47,223 nt of DNA, taken from positions 1-47,223 of the forward strand of contig JAFRLF010000063.1 of NCBI GenBank assembly GCA_017431365.1, read 5' to 3'. This stretch comes from Clostridia bacterium. GTDB taxonomy: Bacteria > Bacillota > Clostridia > Christensenellales > Aristaeellaceae. Below, piece after piece: positions 8,667-17,891 of this stretch (position 1 is the first letter of the stretch; every line of letters starts with the position of its first letter). Both the position numbers and the translations under genes were made by a program. Under the pieces are notes generated by a model. It did no database searches, was not told where the DNA came from, and saw nothing but the letters and a program-made list of their open reading frames with translations.

Positions 8667-10729
8667 TTCAATCTCCCCTCTCGGGACGGTACGAGCTGGA
8701 GGAGATCGTCGGGACCGGTGGCATGTCTGTCGTCTATCGCGCGTGGGATCTGAAGGACGACAGAGAAGTCGCCGTCAAGGTGCTTCGTTCTGAGCTCGAT
8801 ACCAACGAGAATTTCATAAGACAATTTAACAGGGAAGCCAGAGCCGCCGCGCAGATGTCCAATCCCAACATCGTGACCATGTATGACGTTGGGCAGGATG
8901 GGGAAGTGCGCTATCTCGTGATGGAATACGTCCGCGGCATCACGCTCAAGGACTATATCCGCCAGAGCGGCGGCCTTGAGCCCGAGGAGTCGGTGCAAAT
9001 CGCGCTGCGGATCCTCGCGGCGCTTGAGCACGCTCACGCGCACAACATCATCCATCGCGACATCAAACCGCAGAATATCCTCGTGGCGCTGGACGGGCAG
9101 GTCAAGGTGACCGATTTCGGCATCGCGCACGTCGTCGGTTCGGCCTCGAACAACAACGAGGTCAACCCGTTCGGCACGGTGCAGTATTTCTCGCCCGAAC
9201 AGGCCAACGGCAATCAGGCGGACGCCCAGAGTGATCTGTACTCCGTGGGCGTCGTCCTGTACGAAATGCTGACGGGAAAAGTCCCCTTTGAGGGAGAAAC
9301 GGCCGTCTCTATCGCGCTCAAGCACATTTCCGAAGCGCCGAAACCGCCTTCGGAACTGAACGCCGCCGTGTCCCGCGCACTGGATGAAGTCATCCTGAAG
9401 GCGCTTGAAAAGGACAAGAGAAACCGCTATCAGACGGCGACGGAGATGTCGGCTGACCTTAAAAGGGCTCTGAGGAATCCCATGGGCGGCTTCGTCAACG
9501 AGCCGGCGACCGGGGAAAGCCAGCCTGTCGGGGGCGACGACGATCGTCCCAGCCACGCGAAGAGCATCGCTCTGGCGCTGATCGTGATCGCGCTGTCCGC
9601 GGCGTTGCTCACAGGCGGATTTTTCATGGCGCAGAAACTCGCGACGAGAGTCCGTCTGCCCTCGCTGGCCATGGCCGACATGGACGACGCTCTGGCGCAG
9701 CTCGAGGCGCTGAACCTGACGGGCAGCGTGCAGACGCGCTTTGACGACCAGGTCGTCAGCGGGATCGTCATTGACCAGGCGCCTCAGGCCGGCACGCTGC
9801 TCTATCCGGGAGACGAGGTCACGCTGTTCGTCAGTCTCGGACGGGAGGACACCCTCATGCCGGACGTGCGCGGCATGACGCGCACGGAAGCCGTTATGGC
9901 GATCGAGCAGGCCGGACTGGTGATCAGCGATATCACCCTCGAAATCTCCGACGACGTGCCGCCCGGATGCGTATGCGGACAGTTGCCGCAGCCGGGTTCG
10001 CCGGTGACGCCCTTTGCCGACGTTTCTCTGACGGTCAGCGGCGAGTGCGCCAATGTTCCGCCGCTTGAAAACCTTACGGTAAACGAAGCGTTTGACACGC
10101 TCAACGCCCTGGGACTCAACCTGGGCCTCGTGCGGCAGGAGTCCAGCGCCGAACCCGCGGGACGGATCCTGTCTCAGTCGGTTCCCGCCGGCCAGCGCCT
10201 GCTCTGGGGCGAGAGGGTGGACATCGTCATCAGTGCCTTCGAAGAGGATCTATACACGGAGAACGTCAGCATCCGCATGGATCTGACCGACCCGACCAAT
10301 GAAGTTTACGCCGTACTCGTGCTGGACAACATAGAGTACGTCGTGTACGAGGGAACGCTGTCCGAGGGCACGCGAACGCTCTTCCTGGCGCTTGAGAGCC
10401 CGCTTGCCGGCTTGCGAACGCTGAGGGTGTACGCCAACACCATTATGATCAGCGAAGAGAACGTGGACTTCGGCGCTGATTCTGCGGCTATGCTCTCTCA
10501 GGACGTGAGCCTGACGCTGGATCTCACCGAGGCGTCGAATACCGTCAGAGCCGTGTTGGTCGACGGCGAAACCGAGCGCGAAGTCTATCAGGGCGTATTT
10601 GAGTCCGGACAGAGGACGCTTCTTTTGAACCTCTTCAGCGAGAGAGAAGGCGTCATGTCTCTCAGGATCTACGTCAACGGCGAACTGATACGCGACACGC
10701 TGGTCGGCTTTGAGGCCGCATCAAATTGA
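8663..10729 (+). CDS. prkC: PASTA-domain Ser/Thr protein kinase (PrkC/Stk) with extra C-terminal tandem module
   Basis: A 688-residue membrane kinase. The cytoplasmic Hanks-type kinase domain (about 1-270) has the glycine loop GTGGMSVVY (17-25), Lys39, HRDIKPQN (131-138) and DFG (151-153). One transmembrane helix follows at about 301-323. Outside the cell come three PASTA repeats (about 331-393, 397-461, 464-526), which in this family sense muropeptides or lipid II. Unusually, two further repeats of about 72 residues follow (about 535-604 and 615-685), each beginning VS-x-x-x-DLT and ending in an RVY/RIY strand pair; they are not PASTA domains. The gene forms the classic pair with prpC and precedes rsgA. 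Confidence 0.95.
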   Translation: MIQSPLSGRYELEEIVGTGGMSVVYRAWDLKDDREVAVKVLRSELDTNENFIRQFNREARAAAQMSNPNIVTMYDVGQDGEVRYLVMEYVRGITLKDYIRQSGGLEPEESVQIALRILAALEHAHAHNIIHRDIKPQNILVALDGQVKVTDFGIAHVVGSASNNNEVNPFGTVQYFSPEQANGNQADAQSDLYSVGVVLYEMLTGKVPFEGETAVSIALKHISEAPKPPSELNAAVSRALDEVILKALEKDKRNRYQTATEMSADLKRALRNPMGGFVNEPATGESQPVGGDDDRPSHAKSIALALIVIALSAALLTGGFFMAQKLATRVRLPSLAMADMDDALAQLEALNLTGSVQTRFDDQVVSGIVIDQAPQAGTLLYPGDEVTLFVSLGREDTLMPDVRGMTRTEAVMAIEQAGLVISDITLEISDDVPPGCVCGQLPQPGSPVTPFADVSLTVSGECANVPPLENLTVNEAFDTLNALGLNLGLVRQESSAEPAGRILSQSVPAGQRLLWGERVDIVISAFEEDLYTENVSIRMDLTDPTNEVYAVLVLDNIEYVVYEGTLSEGTRTLFLALESPLAGLRTLRVYANTIMISEENVDFGADSAAMLSQDVSLTLDLTEASNTVRAVLVDGETEREVYQGVFESGQRTLLLNLFSEREGVMSLRIYVNGELIRDTLVGFEAASN

Positions 10730-10747
10730 AACGGAGGTCTGCCCGCT

Positions 10748-11623
10748 TTGGAAGGGATACTGCTCAGCGGCATTGGCGGGCTGTATACCGTCCTGTGTGA
10801 CGGCGTACAGTACAAGCTCAGAGCGCAGGCCAAGATCCGGCGAAGGAGATTGACACCTCTGCCGGGCGACAGAGTGCTGTTCACCCCCGGTCATGCCGAT
10901 GAAGACGGCTGGCTCGAAGAGCTGATGCCCCGGAAGAACTGCTTCGTCCGGCCGGCCGCAGCCAATCTGGACGTGATATGCCTTTGCGTTTCCGCCGCCG
11001 CGCCGCAGGCTGACCTGCTCCTTCTGGACAGGATGCTCCTTCAATGCGCGATGAACGGCGTTGAATCTGTCATTGTGATCACAAAATGCGACGCCGACGA
11101 AGGCTTCTGTGCGCAGGCGCGCGCGCAGTACGAGATGTGCGGGGCGCGCGTCGTCGCGGTCAGCGCGGCCGACGGCACGGGCGTCGAGGCACTGAAAGCT
11201 ATTCTGAAGGGTCGAATTCACGCCATGGCCGGGCAGTCCGGCGTAGGCAAGAGCTCCCTTTTGAACGCCCTGTACGGGCTTCGGCAGGAGACGGGCTCCC
11301 TTTCCCAGCGGATCGACCGGGGCAGGAACACCACCCGGCACAGCGCGCTCATTCCGCTTGAAGACGGTGGCATGGCGCTCGACACGCCGGGGTTCAGCCT
11401 GTTTGACCTTGAGGTGATGGATCCGCTGGAGCTGACCCGGCACACGCCTGAGTTCGTTCCGTACGAAGGACGATGCCGCTTCAGCCCCTGTACGCACAGG
11501 AAAGAACCGGGCTGCGCCGTGCTCGCCGACGTAGACCTCGGGCTTTTGCCCCGCGAGCGATGGATGCGGTATTGTACGCTTTTTGACGATATGGACATCA
11601 AATGGAGGAATCGCTATGACTAA
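10748..11623 (+). CDS. rsgA: ribosome small subunit-dependent GTPase RsgA
   Basis: A 291-residue circularly permuted GTPase that acts late in 30S maturation. The order OB-fold (1-70), G4 TKCD (112-115), G1 GQSGVGKSS (162-170), G3 DTPG (212-215) shows the permutation. The C-terminal zinc site is visible as Cys243, Cys248, His250 and Cys256. The start is TTG at 10748 with GGAGG at 10733-10737; no better start exists near the family N-terminus. Placement after prkC and before rpe is the usual Bacillota arrangement. Confidence 0.95.
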   Translation: MEGILLSGIGGLYTVLCDGVQYKLRAQAKIRRRRLTPLPGDRVLFTPGHADEDGWLEELMPRKNCFVRPAAANLDVICLCVSAAAPQADLLLLDRMLLQCAMNGVESVIVITKCDADEGFCAQARAQYEMCGARVVAVSAADGTGVEALKAILKGRIHAMAGQSGVGKSSLLNALYGLRQETGSLSQRIDRGRNTTRHSALIPLEDGGMALDTPGFSLFDLEVMDPLELTRHTPEFVPYEGRCRFSPCTHRKEPGCAVLADVDLGLLPRERWMRYCTLFDDMDIKWRNRYD

Positions 11624-12260
11624 AATAGCCCCTTCCATGCTGGCTGCCGATTTTCTGAACATAGAACGCGATATTCTGAAGGCAAGAGACGCGGGCGCCG
11701 ACTATCTGCATTACGACGTGATGGACGGGCGTTTTGTCCCCAACATAACATTCGGTCAGGGGATTCTTAAGGCCGTGGCGGGGGCGGACATTCTGCCCTG
11801 CGACGTGCATCTGATGATCGAGAGCCCGGAACGGTATATAGAGCAGTTCGCGGCCTGCGGCGCCCGGATGCTGACCGTCCATGCCGAGGCGACGCCGCAT
11901 CTGAACCGCGCGCTGCGCCAGATCCGCGACTGCGGATGCCTGGCCGGCGTCGCATTGAACCCCGCGACGCCGCCGGACTGTCTTCGCTATGTGTTGGGCG
12001 AGTTTGACATGGTTGTCGTGATGGCGGTGAACCCCGGCTTTGGCGGACAGAAGCTGATTCCTTCCGCGGCGGACAAGGTCCGGGAGATCCGGGACATGCT
12101 GGGTAAAGCCGGCGTCACGGCTGAAATCGAGGTGGACGGCGGCGTCAACGCCGATAACGCTTCGACTCTGCGGGACGCCGGGGCGAGCATTCTCGTCACG
12201 GGATCGGCCTTTTTCAGGGCTGAGGATCCTAAGGGCCTGATCGCCGCGCTGAGAGGCTGA
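11616..12260 (+). CDS. rpe: ribulose-phosphate 3-epimerase
   Basis: A 214-residue TIM-barrel enzyme interconverting ribulose-5-phosphate and xylulose-5-phosphate. It starts MTKIAPSMLAADF, and the metal and catalytic residues are in place: Ser7, His32, Asp34 (LHYDVMDGRF), His65 (DVHLM) and Asp174 (VDGGVN). GFGGQ (141-145) and TGSAFF bind the phosphate. The start at 11616 was preferred over an in-frame ATG at 11583 because GGAGG (11604-11608) lies 7 bases upstream and the sequence then matches the family start. It overlaps the rsgA end by 8 bases. Confidence 0.96.
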   Translation: MTKIAPSMLAADFLNIERDILKARDAGADYLHYDVMDGRFVPNITFGQGILKAVAGADILPCDVHLMIESPERYIEQFAACGARMLTVHAEATPHLNRALRQIRDCGCLAGVALNPATPPDCLRYVLGEFDMVVVMAVNPGFGGQKLIPSAADKVREIRDMLGKAGVTAEIEVDGGVNADNASTLRDAGASILVTGSAFFRAEDPKGLIAALRG

Positions 12261-12298
12261 GCGGTTGCGCTCTTTATCAAAACCAGAGGTTATTCGCA

Positions 12299-13387
12299 AT
12301 GAAAGAAAAAAAGAACAAGCGGCTCACGGAAGAACAGAAGCGGGCCAGGCTCCTTCGCCGAAGGAAGCAGACGCGCAATCGGGTGATCCGCAGAATCGCC
12401 CTCTGCATCGTGACGGCGGTGCTCGTCGTCGTAGTCGGGCTGCTGGCCGTATGCTATACGGTGTTTTACGGACCCTCGCAGACGGCGAGCGACGCCCTGA
12501 CGCAGACGCTGACGGAGACGAGCGCGCTCAAGTTTGTGCCCCGGATATTCTTCTCGGACGAGCAGATGCAAAAGATCACCGAGCGCAACGGCCTCATCAC
12601 GCCGGACAGCGTCACGGATACGTCGCTTGTCGTGATTTCAAAGCCGTCCGATAAAACGGACGGCGTCTCATCGGACGCGCCCTCTCAGTCGGAAGAAAAG
12701 GACATCGAGCTGAAGTATGTGACGGGATCGACGTACAAGGGCTATATGCTGATCGTGCGCGATCCGTCCCGCGTGTCCGTGGGCGTCTGTAACAATCCCT
12801 TTTCTGGGCATTACGGCAAGTACATAAACGAGATCGTCGAGGATTACGGCGCTGTGGCGGCGATCAACGGCGGCGCCTTCGAAGACGAAGGCGGCACGGG
12901 CGGCGGCGGGATACCGGTCGGCATCGTGTATTCGGACGGCGAAATGCTGTGGAGCAAAACGCATTCCTACTATGATACGCTCGTCGGCTTCGATCACGAG
13001 GACAAGCTCATCGTCGCCACGGGATACTCGGCGGATCAGGCGAAAAAGCTCAACTTGCGCGACGCCGTGACCTTCGGGCCCGCGCTGATCGTCAACGGTC
13101 AGGCGGCCGTCAGCAAGGGCACGTCCAGCGGCCTCAACCCCCGTACGGCGATCGGACAGCGCGCTGACGGCGCTGTGCTCATGCTGGTCATCGACGGGCG
13201 ACAGGTCAACAGCCTGGGCGCGACGCTCAACGATCTCATCGACGTCATGCTCGAGTATGGAGCCGTGAACGCCGCCAATCTGGACGGCGGGTCCTCGTCT
13301 AAGCTCTATCTGAACGGTGAGTTCATCAACGACGGCGTGGCCCTGACGGGCTCCCGTCGCATGGCCACGACGTTCATCGTGAGGTAG
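12299..13387 (+). CDS. membrane-anchored phosphodiester glycosidase (NAGPA) domain protein
   Basis: A 362-residue protein with a basic cytoplasmic N-terminus (1-31), one membrane helix (about 32-56) and an outside domain. Residues about 135-362 match the phosphodiester glycosidase/NAGPA family (formerly DUF2233), whose members cleave sugar-phosphodiester bonds or act on cell-wall glycans. The diagnostic glycine-rich motifs are AAINGGAF (187-194), NPRTAIGQ (280-287) and NLDGGSSS (327-334). The enzyme's real substrate cannot be read from sequence; a wall polymer or exopolysaccharide is likely. It is 38 bases after rpe and 5 bases before the next membrane protein, so the two may be a functional pair. 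Confidence 0.8.
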   Translation: MKEKKNKRLTEEQKRARLLRRRKQTRNRVIRRIALCIVTAVLVVVVGLLAVCYTVFYGPSQTASDALTQTLTETSALKFVPRIFFSDEQMQKITERNGLITPDSVTDTSLVVISKPSDKTDGVSSDAPSQSEEKDIELKYVTGSTYKGYMLIVRDPSRVSVGVCNNPFSGHYGKYINEIVEDYGAVAAINGGAFEDEGGTGGGGIPVGIVYSDGEMLWSKTHSYYDTLVGFDHEDKLIVATGYSADQAKKLNLRDAVTFGPALIVNGQAAVSKGTSSGLNPRTAIGQRADGAVLMLVIDGRQVNSLGATLNDLIDVMLEYGAVNAANLDGGSSSKLYLNGEFINDGVALTGSRRMATTFIVR

Positions 13388-13392
13388 CGGAT

Positions 13393-14580
13393 ATGGCAAA
13401 GAACGAATCGACGAAAAAAACGGCGGCCAGGGCTGCCGGATCCCGGAAGGCGCGGGCGGCGAAGTCATCCGGCAGGGCGAAGAGCTCCGCCGGCGCGAAG
13501 GTGCTCAAGCGCCGGATCAGGCGGAACACGAAGGTCTTCTATGGCGTTTACTTCGCCGTACTGTTCGCGTGTCTCATCGTGATCGCGGTCGTATGCGTCC
13601 GTCTGACTCCTTACCTCGCGGATTATGAAAAGTCCAATCCCCGCTATGCCGCCGACGAGGTGATGTCGCATTTCACACAGGCGGACTGGCCTATGTATCA
13701 GACCTACGCGGAGAGTCTCTCTCTGGATGGAGAAAGCCCCGAGGCGTATCTGAGCTGGCTTGGCGAGTACATGAGCGGGGGCGAGTTCAGCTATCAGCCC
13801 GATCATTCCTCCGACGACAACCTGCGCAAGTACGCGGTGCGGATGAATGGCCAGGTATTTGGCGCGTTCTATCTCAGGCGCGTGCCGGACAGCACGGAAT
13901 ACGGCTTTGAAACCTGGACTTTCGATCATCTGGACGCTCCGATCCCCGAGGCTCAGACGTATCAGATCCTGGCCCCGACGGAGGCCACAGTCATGGTCGG
14001 CACACAGCAGATGACGGCGGCGAACGCCGTCGAGGCGGGCATTCCCACCGTCTGGAACGGCTACATGCTGACTGAGGATATCGCGGCGCCGACGCTGACG
14101 AGATACTCGGTGGAGCGCCGTTTCTCCCAGCCCGAGGTCACGGCGTGGGATCAGTACGGCGCGTGCGCCGTGCACAAGGACGAGAATGAGGTCTATGTCG
14201 TTGAGCGCAATTATGACGCCCGCCTGCAGGCGGAGGCGACGGAACGCGTCGAAAAGGTCGTCAACACGTTTTCTAAATTCGTAGCCGACGACACCTCGCG
14301 CGAGAACATGCTGGATTACGTGCGAAAGGGGACCAACGCGTATTCGATCATTCAGACCTTTGACAACAACTGGTTCGGCCGGCATTCCGGGGCTGTCGTG
14401 ACGAATCTTGAAATCGGCGATTTCATACGCTTTTCCGAGGATACCATGGCCTGCCGGATCCATTACGACTTTGTCGTTTCATCCGGCGACAATTCGGCCA
14501 CCTATGACACGAACTACTGGTTCTACTTCGTCTACAGAAACGATCAATGGTATCTATACGACTTTTATGCCATTCTCTGA
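13393..14580 (+). CDS. single-pass membrane protein of unknown function
   Basis: I do not recognise this 395-residue protein. The first 46 residues are very rich in Lys, Ala, Arg and Ser, followed by a clear membrane helix (about 48-72). The outside part (about 75-395) has no Cys-rich or repeat signal; the last 110 residues (from about VEKVVNTFSKFV) have the look of an NTF2-like/SnoaL-type cone fold, ending YWFYFVYRNDQWYLYDFYAIL-like aromatic strands, but this is inference. GAGG just before the ATG serves as ribosome binding site. It follows the NAGPA-domain gene by 5 bases and has the same topology, suggesting a shared extracytoplasmic job. Confidence 0.7.
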   Translation: MAKNESTKKTAARAAGSRKARAAKSSGRAKSSAGAKVLKRRIRRNTKVFYGVYFAVLFACLIVIAVVCVRLTPYLADYEKSNPRYAADEVMSHFTQADWPMYQTYAESLSLDGESPEAYLSWLGEYMSGGEFSYQPDHSSDDNLRKYAVRMNGQVFGAFYLRRVPDSTEYGFETWTFDHLDAPIPEAQTYQILAPTEATVMVGTQQMTAANAVEAGIPTVWNGYMLTEDIAAPTLTRYSVERRFSQPEVTAWDQYGACAVHKDENEVYVVERNYDARLQAEATERVEKVVNTFSKFVADDTSRENMLDYVRKGTNAYSIIQTFDNNWFGRHSGAVVTNLEIGDFIRFSEDTMACRIHYDFVVSSGDNSATYDTNYWFYFVYRNDQWYLYDFYAIL

Positions 14581-14609
14581 CAAAGCACGGTGAAAGGAGG
14601 ACGGGACTG

Positions 14610-15281
14610 ATGGTCAGCCGGCCCGCCGACAGCAAAGCGGCGACGTATAGCCGCGGCGAGGAAATCTTCAATATGGTGACGCACATCGTCGGAGGCGGCC
14701 TGGCTATAGCCGCGACGGCGCTCTGCGTCGTGTTCGCCGCGCTGCGCCATAACGTCTGGGGCGTCGTCGGATGCAGCGTCTTTGGCGCGACGATGATCCT
14801 CCTCTATACGATGTCGAGCGTCTACCACGGTCTGAAACCGGAGACGTCCGCCAAGCGCGTCCTTCGTGTCCTCGATCACTGTACGATTTTCGTGCTCATC
14901 GCCGGGACATATACGCCCTTTTCGCTGGTTACGCTCCGGGCTTACAGCGCGGCGCTGGGATGGAGCGTATTCGGCGTGATATGGGGGCTGGCGGTGCTGG
15001 GCATCGTCTTTACCGCTGTGAATCTTGAGCGCTTCCGCGTTTTTTCGGGCATTTTGTATCTGGTGATGGGCTGGCTCGTCCTGTTTACGATCAGGCCGGT
15101 CGCGCAGGCTGTGGGCCTTGGCGGCATGCTCATGCTGGTAGGTGGGGGACTGTGCTATACGGCCGGTGCGGGCGTGTATCATTTTGCCCGGGGCAGAGCG
15201 TACGCGCACGGCGTGTTTCATCTGCTCGTCATTGCGGGGAGCGTACTGCATTCGCTCTGCATACTGTTTTATGTGATCTGA
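14610..15281 (+). CDS. hemolysin III / PAQR family membrane protein
   Basis: A 223-residue protein with seven predicted membrane helices of the bacterial hemolysin III (YqfA/PAQR) family. The conserved metal-site residues are visible: SSVYHGL (Ser69-Leu75, with His73), DHCTIFVLIAGTYTP (Asp89 and His90), and the C-terminal AHGVFHLLVIAGSVLH with two histidines. PAQR proteins are zinc-dependent and may have ceramidase-like activity; the bacterial role is not settled, and most are not hemolysins in practice. AAAGGAGG (14593-14600) fixes the start at 14610 over an upstream in-frame ATG at 14547 inside the previous gene. Confidence 0.88.
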   Translation: MVSRPADSKAATYSRGEEIFNMVTHIVGGGLAIAATALCVVFAALRHNVWGVVGCSVFGATMILLYTMSSVYHGLKPETSAKRVLRVLDHCTIFVLIAGTYTPFSLVTLRAYSAALGWSVFGVIWGLAVLGIVFTAVNLERFRVFSGILYLVMGWLVLFTIRPVAQAVGLGGMLMLVGGGLCYTAGAGVYHFARGRAYAHGVFHLLVIAGSVLHSLCILFYVI

Positions 15282-15338
15282 TGGGCTTTCCCCGGAGATC
15301 AGTCGGAAGAGAATCAACCAGAACAAGGAGTAGTGTAT

Positions 15339-17048
15339 ATGGATTTTAAGTCGATCATTGCGGAAAAGATTGCCATGAGCCTCGAAAGCGCTTACGACAA
15401 CCACGATCTTTCGGCTGAGCAGATCGCGCAGGTCATCGAAATTCCGCCGGACACAGCCATGGGAGATTATGCGTTCCCGTGTTTCCGGCTGTCCAAATCG
15501 CTCAGAAAAGCGCCGCCCGTCATCGCGGACGCGCTGAAGCAGAACATCGATATGGCGCTCCTTCAGGAGGTTCAGTCTGTCAAGGGATACCTGAATTTCT
15601 ATATCGACAAGGCCACGTTCGCACGCGAGGTCATAGCCTCTGTCCGTGATCAGGGCGCCCGATACGGCGCTTCGGACATCGGCGCGGGGAAGACGATCTG
15701 CCTTGACTATTCGTCCATCAACATCGCAAAGCGCTTTCACATCGGGCATCTCTCCACCACGATGATCGGCAACGCCCTCAAAAACATCTACGAGTTCCTC
15801 GGCTATACCACGGTGGGCATCAATCATCTGGGCGACTGGGGGACGCAGTTTGGCAAGATGGTGGCCGCCTATAAGCTGTGGGGCGACAGAGAGCAGATCG
15901 AACAGGGCGGCGTCAACGCGATGGTGAGCCTGTACGTCCGCTTCAACGAGGAGGCCAAATCCGATCCCGAACTTGCGGAGTTGGGCAGGCACTGGTTTAA
16001 GAAGATCGAGGACGGCGATGAGGAAGCCCTGTCCATCTTCAACTGGTTCAAGGAAGTGACCCTTCAGGACGCGCAGCGCGTCTATGAGAAGCTCGGCGTC
16101 AGGTTTGATTCGTATGCCGGCGAGAGCTTCTACAACGATAAGATGGGGCGCGTCATCGACGAGCTCCGCGAGAAAAACCTTCTTGTCGAATCGGACGGAG
16201 CGCAGGTCGTCGACCTGAGCGATTACAATATGCCTCCGGCCCTGATACAGAAGTCAGACGGCGCAACCCTGTATATGACCAGAGATCTCGCCGCGGCGCT
16301 GTACCGCAAGGATGCGTACGACTTTGACAAATGCCTGTACGTCGTGGCGTATCAGCAGGATCTGCACTTCCGCCAGCTGTTCAAGGTGCTGGAACTGATG
16401 GGGCACGAGTGGTCCCGCGACTGCGAACACGTAGCCTTCGGCATGGTGTCGTTTGAGGGCGAGGCGCTGGCCACACGGTCGGGTCACGTCGTGTATCTGG
16501 ACGATTTGCTCGACAAAGCCGTGGAGAAGGCTCTGGCCATCATCGAGGAGAAGAGTCCCGACCTTGAGAACAAGGACGAAGTCGCAAAACAGGTCGGCAT
16601 AGGCGCGGTCATCTTCTTCGACCTGTACAACAGCCGCATCAAGGACATCGATTTCAGCTGGGACCGCGCGCTGGCGTTCGAGGGGGAGACGGGCCCATAT
16701 GTGCAGTACACGCACGCGCGCAGCTGTTCCGTTCTCAGAAAGGCCGGCACTGTGACAGCCGAGGCGGACTATACGGGACTGAACACGCCGGAGGCGCAGG
16801 ATGTCCTCCGCCAGCTGGATCGTTTCCCGGCTGTCGTTCGCGAGGCGGCGCAGCGCTATGAGCCGTCCCTCATCACGCGGTATTCGGTGATTCTGGCCCA
16901 GGCCTTCAATAAATTCTATTATGAAAACAGGATCCTTGACGACGACATGGGCGTCAGGGCCGCGCGCCTCGAGCTGACCCGGGCGACGAGGCAGGTCATT
17001 GCTGAAGCGCTCAGGCTGATCGGCGTTGGCGCGCCGGAGCGCATGTAA
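15339..17048 (+). CDS. argS: arginyl-tRNA synthetase
   Basis: A 569-residue class I synthetase charging tRNA-Arg; both tRNA genes in this window are tRNA-Arg. The N-terminal Add1 domain (about 1-105) precedes the Rossmann domain with the HIGH signature (134-137, in FHIGHLSTT). A canonical KMSKS is absent, as in many ArgRS; the corresponding region is LATRSGHVVYLDDLLD. The C-terminal DALR anticodon-binding domain begins near YVQYTHARSCSV. ATG at 15339 has AAGGAG (15325-15330) 8 bases upstream; a GTG six bases earlier is possible but worse. There is no T-box leader in the 57-base gap upstream. Confidence 0.96.
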   Translation: MDFKSIIAEKIAMSLESAYDNHDLSAEQIAQVIEIPPDTAMGDYAFPCFRLSKSLRKAPPVIADALKQNIDMALLQEVQSVKGYLNFYIDKATFAREVIASVRDQGARYGASDIGAGKTICLDYSSINIAKRFHIGHLSTTMIGNALKNIYEFLGYTTVGINHLGDWGTQFGKMVAAYKLWGDREQIEQGGVNAMVSLYVRFNEEAKSDPELAELGRHWFKKIEDGDEEALSIFNWFKEVTLQDAQRVYEKLGVRFDSYAGESFYNDKMGRVIDELREKNLLVESDGAQVVDLSDYNMPPALIQKSDGATLYMTRDLAAALYRKDAYDFDKCLYVVAYQQDLHFRQLFKVLELMGHEWSRDCEHVAFGMVSFEGEALATRSGHVVYLDDLLDKAVEKALAIIEEKSPDLENKDEVAKQVGIGAVIFFDLYNSRIKDIDFSWDRALAFEGETGPYVQYTHARSCSVLRKAGTVTAEADYTGLNTPEAQDVLRQLDRFPAVVREAAQRYEPSLITRYSVILAQAFNKFYYENRILDDDMGVRAARLELTRATRQVIAEALRLIGVGAPERM

Positions 17049-17051
17049 GCC

Positions 17052-17786
17052 GTGAACCGCGTTGCTTTAGTGACGGGCGGTTCGAGGGGAATCGGCAGAG
17101 CCTGTGTTGAGCGCCTGGCGCGCGACGGCTACAGCGTGTGCTTTTTTTGCCGCAAGGACGTCGAAAACGCCGATGCCCTGACGCAGAGCCTCCGTTCCGC
17201 CGGCATGGACGTCGAGTGGGCCGTGTGCGACGTGGCGAGCGCGTCGGACGTCCGTGATCAGGTGGGGCGCATCCTGCGCTACCGGCACAGGATCGACGTC
17301 CTGATCAATAATGCCGGCATATCACGGGCCGGTCTGCTGACAGACATCACTTCGACAGAATGGGACGAGGTCTTTGCCGTCAACGTCAGGGGCGCGTTTA
17401 ACATGTGCCACGAGGTCCTGCCGGGCATGATCTCCCGGCAGTCGGGATCCGTCATCATCATTTCTTCAATGTGGGGGCAGGTCGGCGCGGCCTGCGAGGT
17501 CTGCTACTCAGCCTCGAAAGCGGCGCTGATCGGCATGACGAAGGCTCTGGCCAAGGAGACGGCGCCGAGCGGCGTGCGAGTCAACTGTATCGCGCCCGGC
17601 GTCATCGACACGCAGATGAACGCCCGCCTGAGCCCGGACGATATGGACGACCTGGCGGCTCAGACGCCCCTCGGCCGCATCGGCTCGCCGGAAGATATAG
17701 CTGACGCGGCAGCCTTTCTCGCGGGAGATCAGTCCGCCTTTCTGACGGGTCAGATCATCGGCGTCAACGGCGGATTTGTCATATGA
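17052..17786 (+). CDS. SDR-family oxidoreductase, FabG-like 3-oxoacyl-ACP reductase
   Basis: A 244-residue classical short-chain dehydrogenase. The NAD(P) motif TGGSRGIG is at 8-15, NNAG at 86-89, and the catalytic triad Ser139, Tyr152, Lys156 is in order (ISS..., YSASK). The C-terminal PLGRIGSPEDIADAAAFL is typical of FabG. No other fatty acid genes are adjacent, so a true role in fatty acid elongation is plausible but not shown; other SDR substrates are possible. GTG at 17052 starts 3 bases after argS stops. The stop codon is part of the 5' arm of the operon's terminator. Confidence 0.85.
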   Translation: MNRVALVTGGSRGIGRACVERLARDGYSVCFFCRKDVENADALTQSLRSAGMDVEWAVCDVASASDVRDQVGRILRYRHRIDVLINNAGISRAGLLTDITSTEWDEVFAVNVRGAFNMCHEVLPGMISRQSGSVIIISSMWGQVGAACEVCYSASKAALIGMTKALAKETAPSGVRVNCIAPGVIDTQMNARLSPDDMDDLAAQTPLGRIGSPEDIADAAAFLAGDQSAFLTGQIIGVNGGFVI

Positions 17787-17811
17787 TGTCGGGCGTCGAC
17801 ATCCCTTTTTT
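17785..17811 (+). terminator. intrinsic terminator of the housekeeping operon
   Basis: Perfect 7-bp stem GATGTCG (17785-17791) / CGACATC (17797-17803), loop GGCGT, then CC and six T. It begins inside the fabG-like stop codon and ends the plus-strand run of genes. Confidence 0.85.
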
Positions 17812-17847
17812 GACCTGAATGCCGAGCTGTTGCGCCAGATGTAATCC

Positions 17848-17890
17848 AAAAAAACAAGTGACCGGCGGGAAGCGAGCTTTCCGCCGGTCA
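17848..17890 (-). terminator. intrinsic terminator of RNase P RNA
   Basis: On the minus strand a 10-bp perfect stem (arms 17859-17868 and 17881-17890, TGACCGGCGG paired with CCGCCGGTCA) is followed by a T run (A run at 17848-17854 on the plus strand). It begins directly after the RNase P RNA 3' end. Confidence 0.88.
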
Positions 17891-17891
17891 A

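Noticed and set aside
15282-15338. T-box leader before argS
   Set aside because: The gap is only 57 bases and shows no T-box motif or terminator.
14565-15992. 475-codon open frame on the minus strand
   Set aside because: Spans the hemolysin III gene and the start of argS in antisense; no family resemblance.
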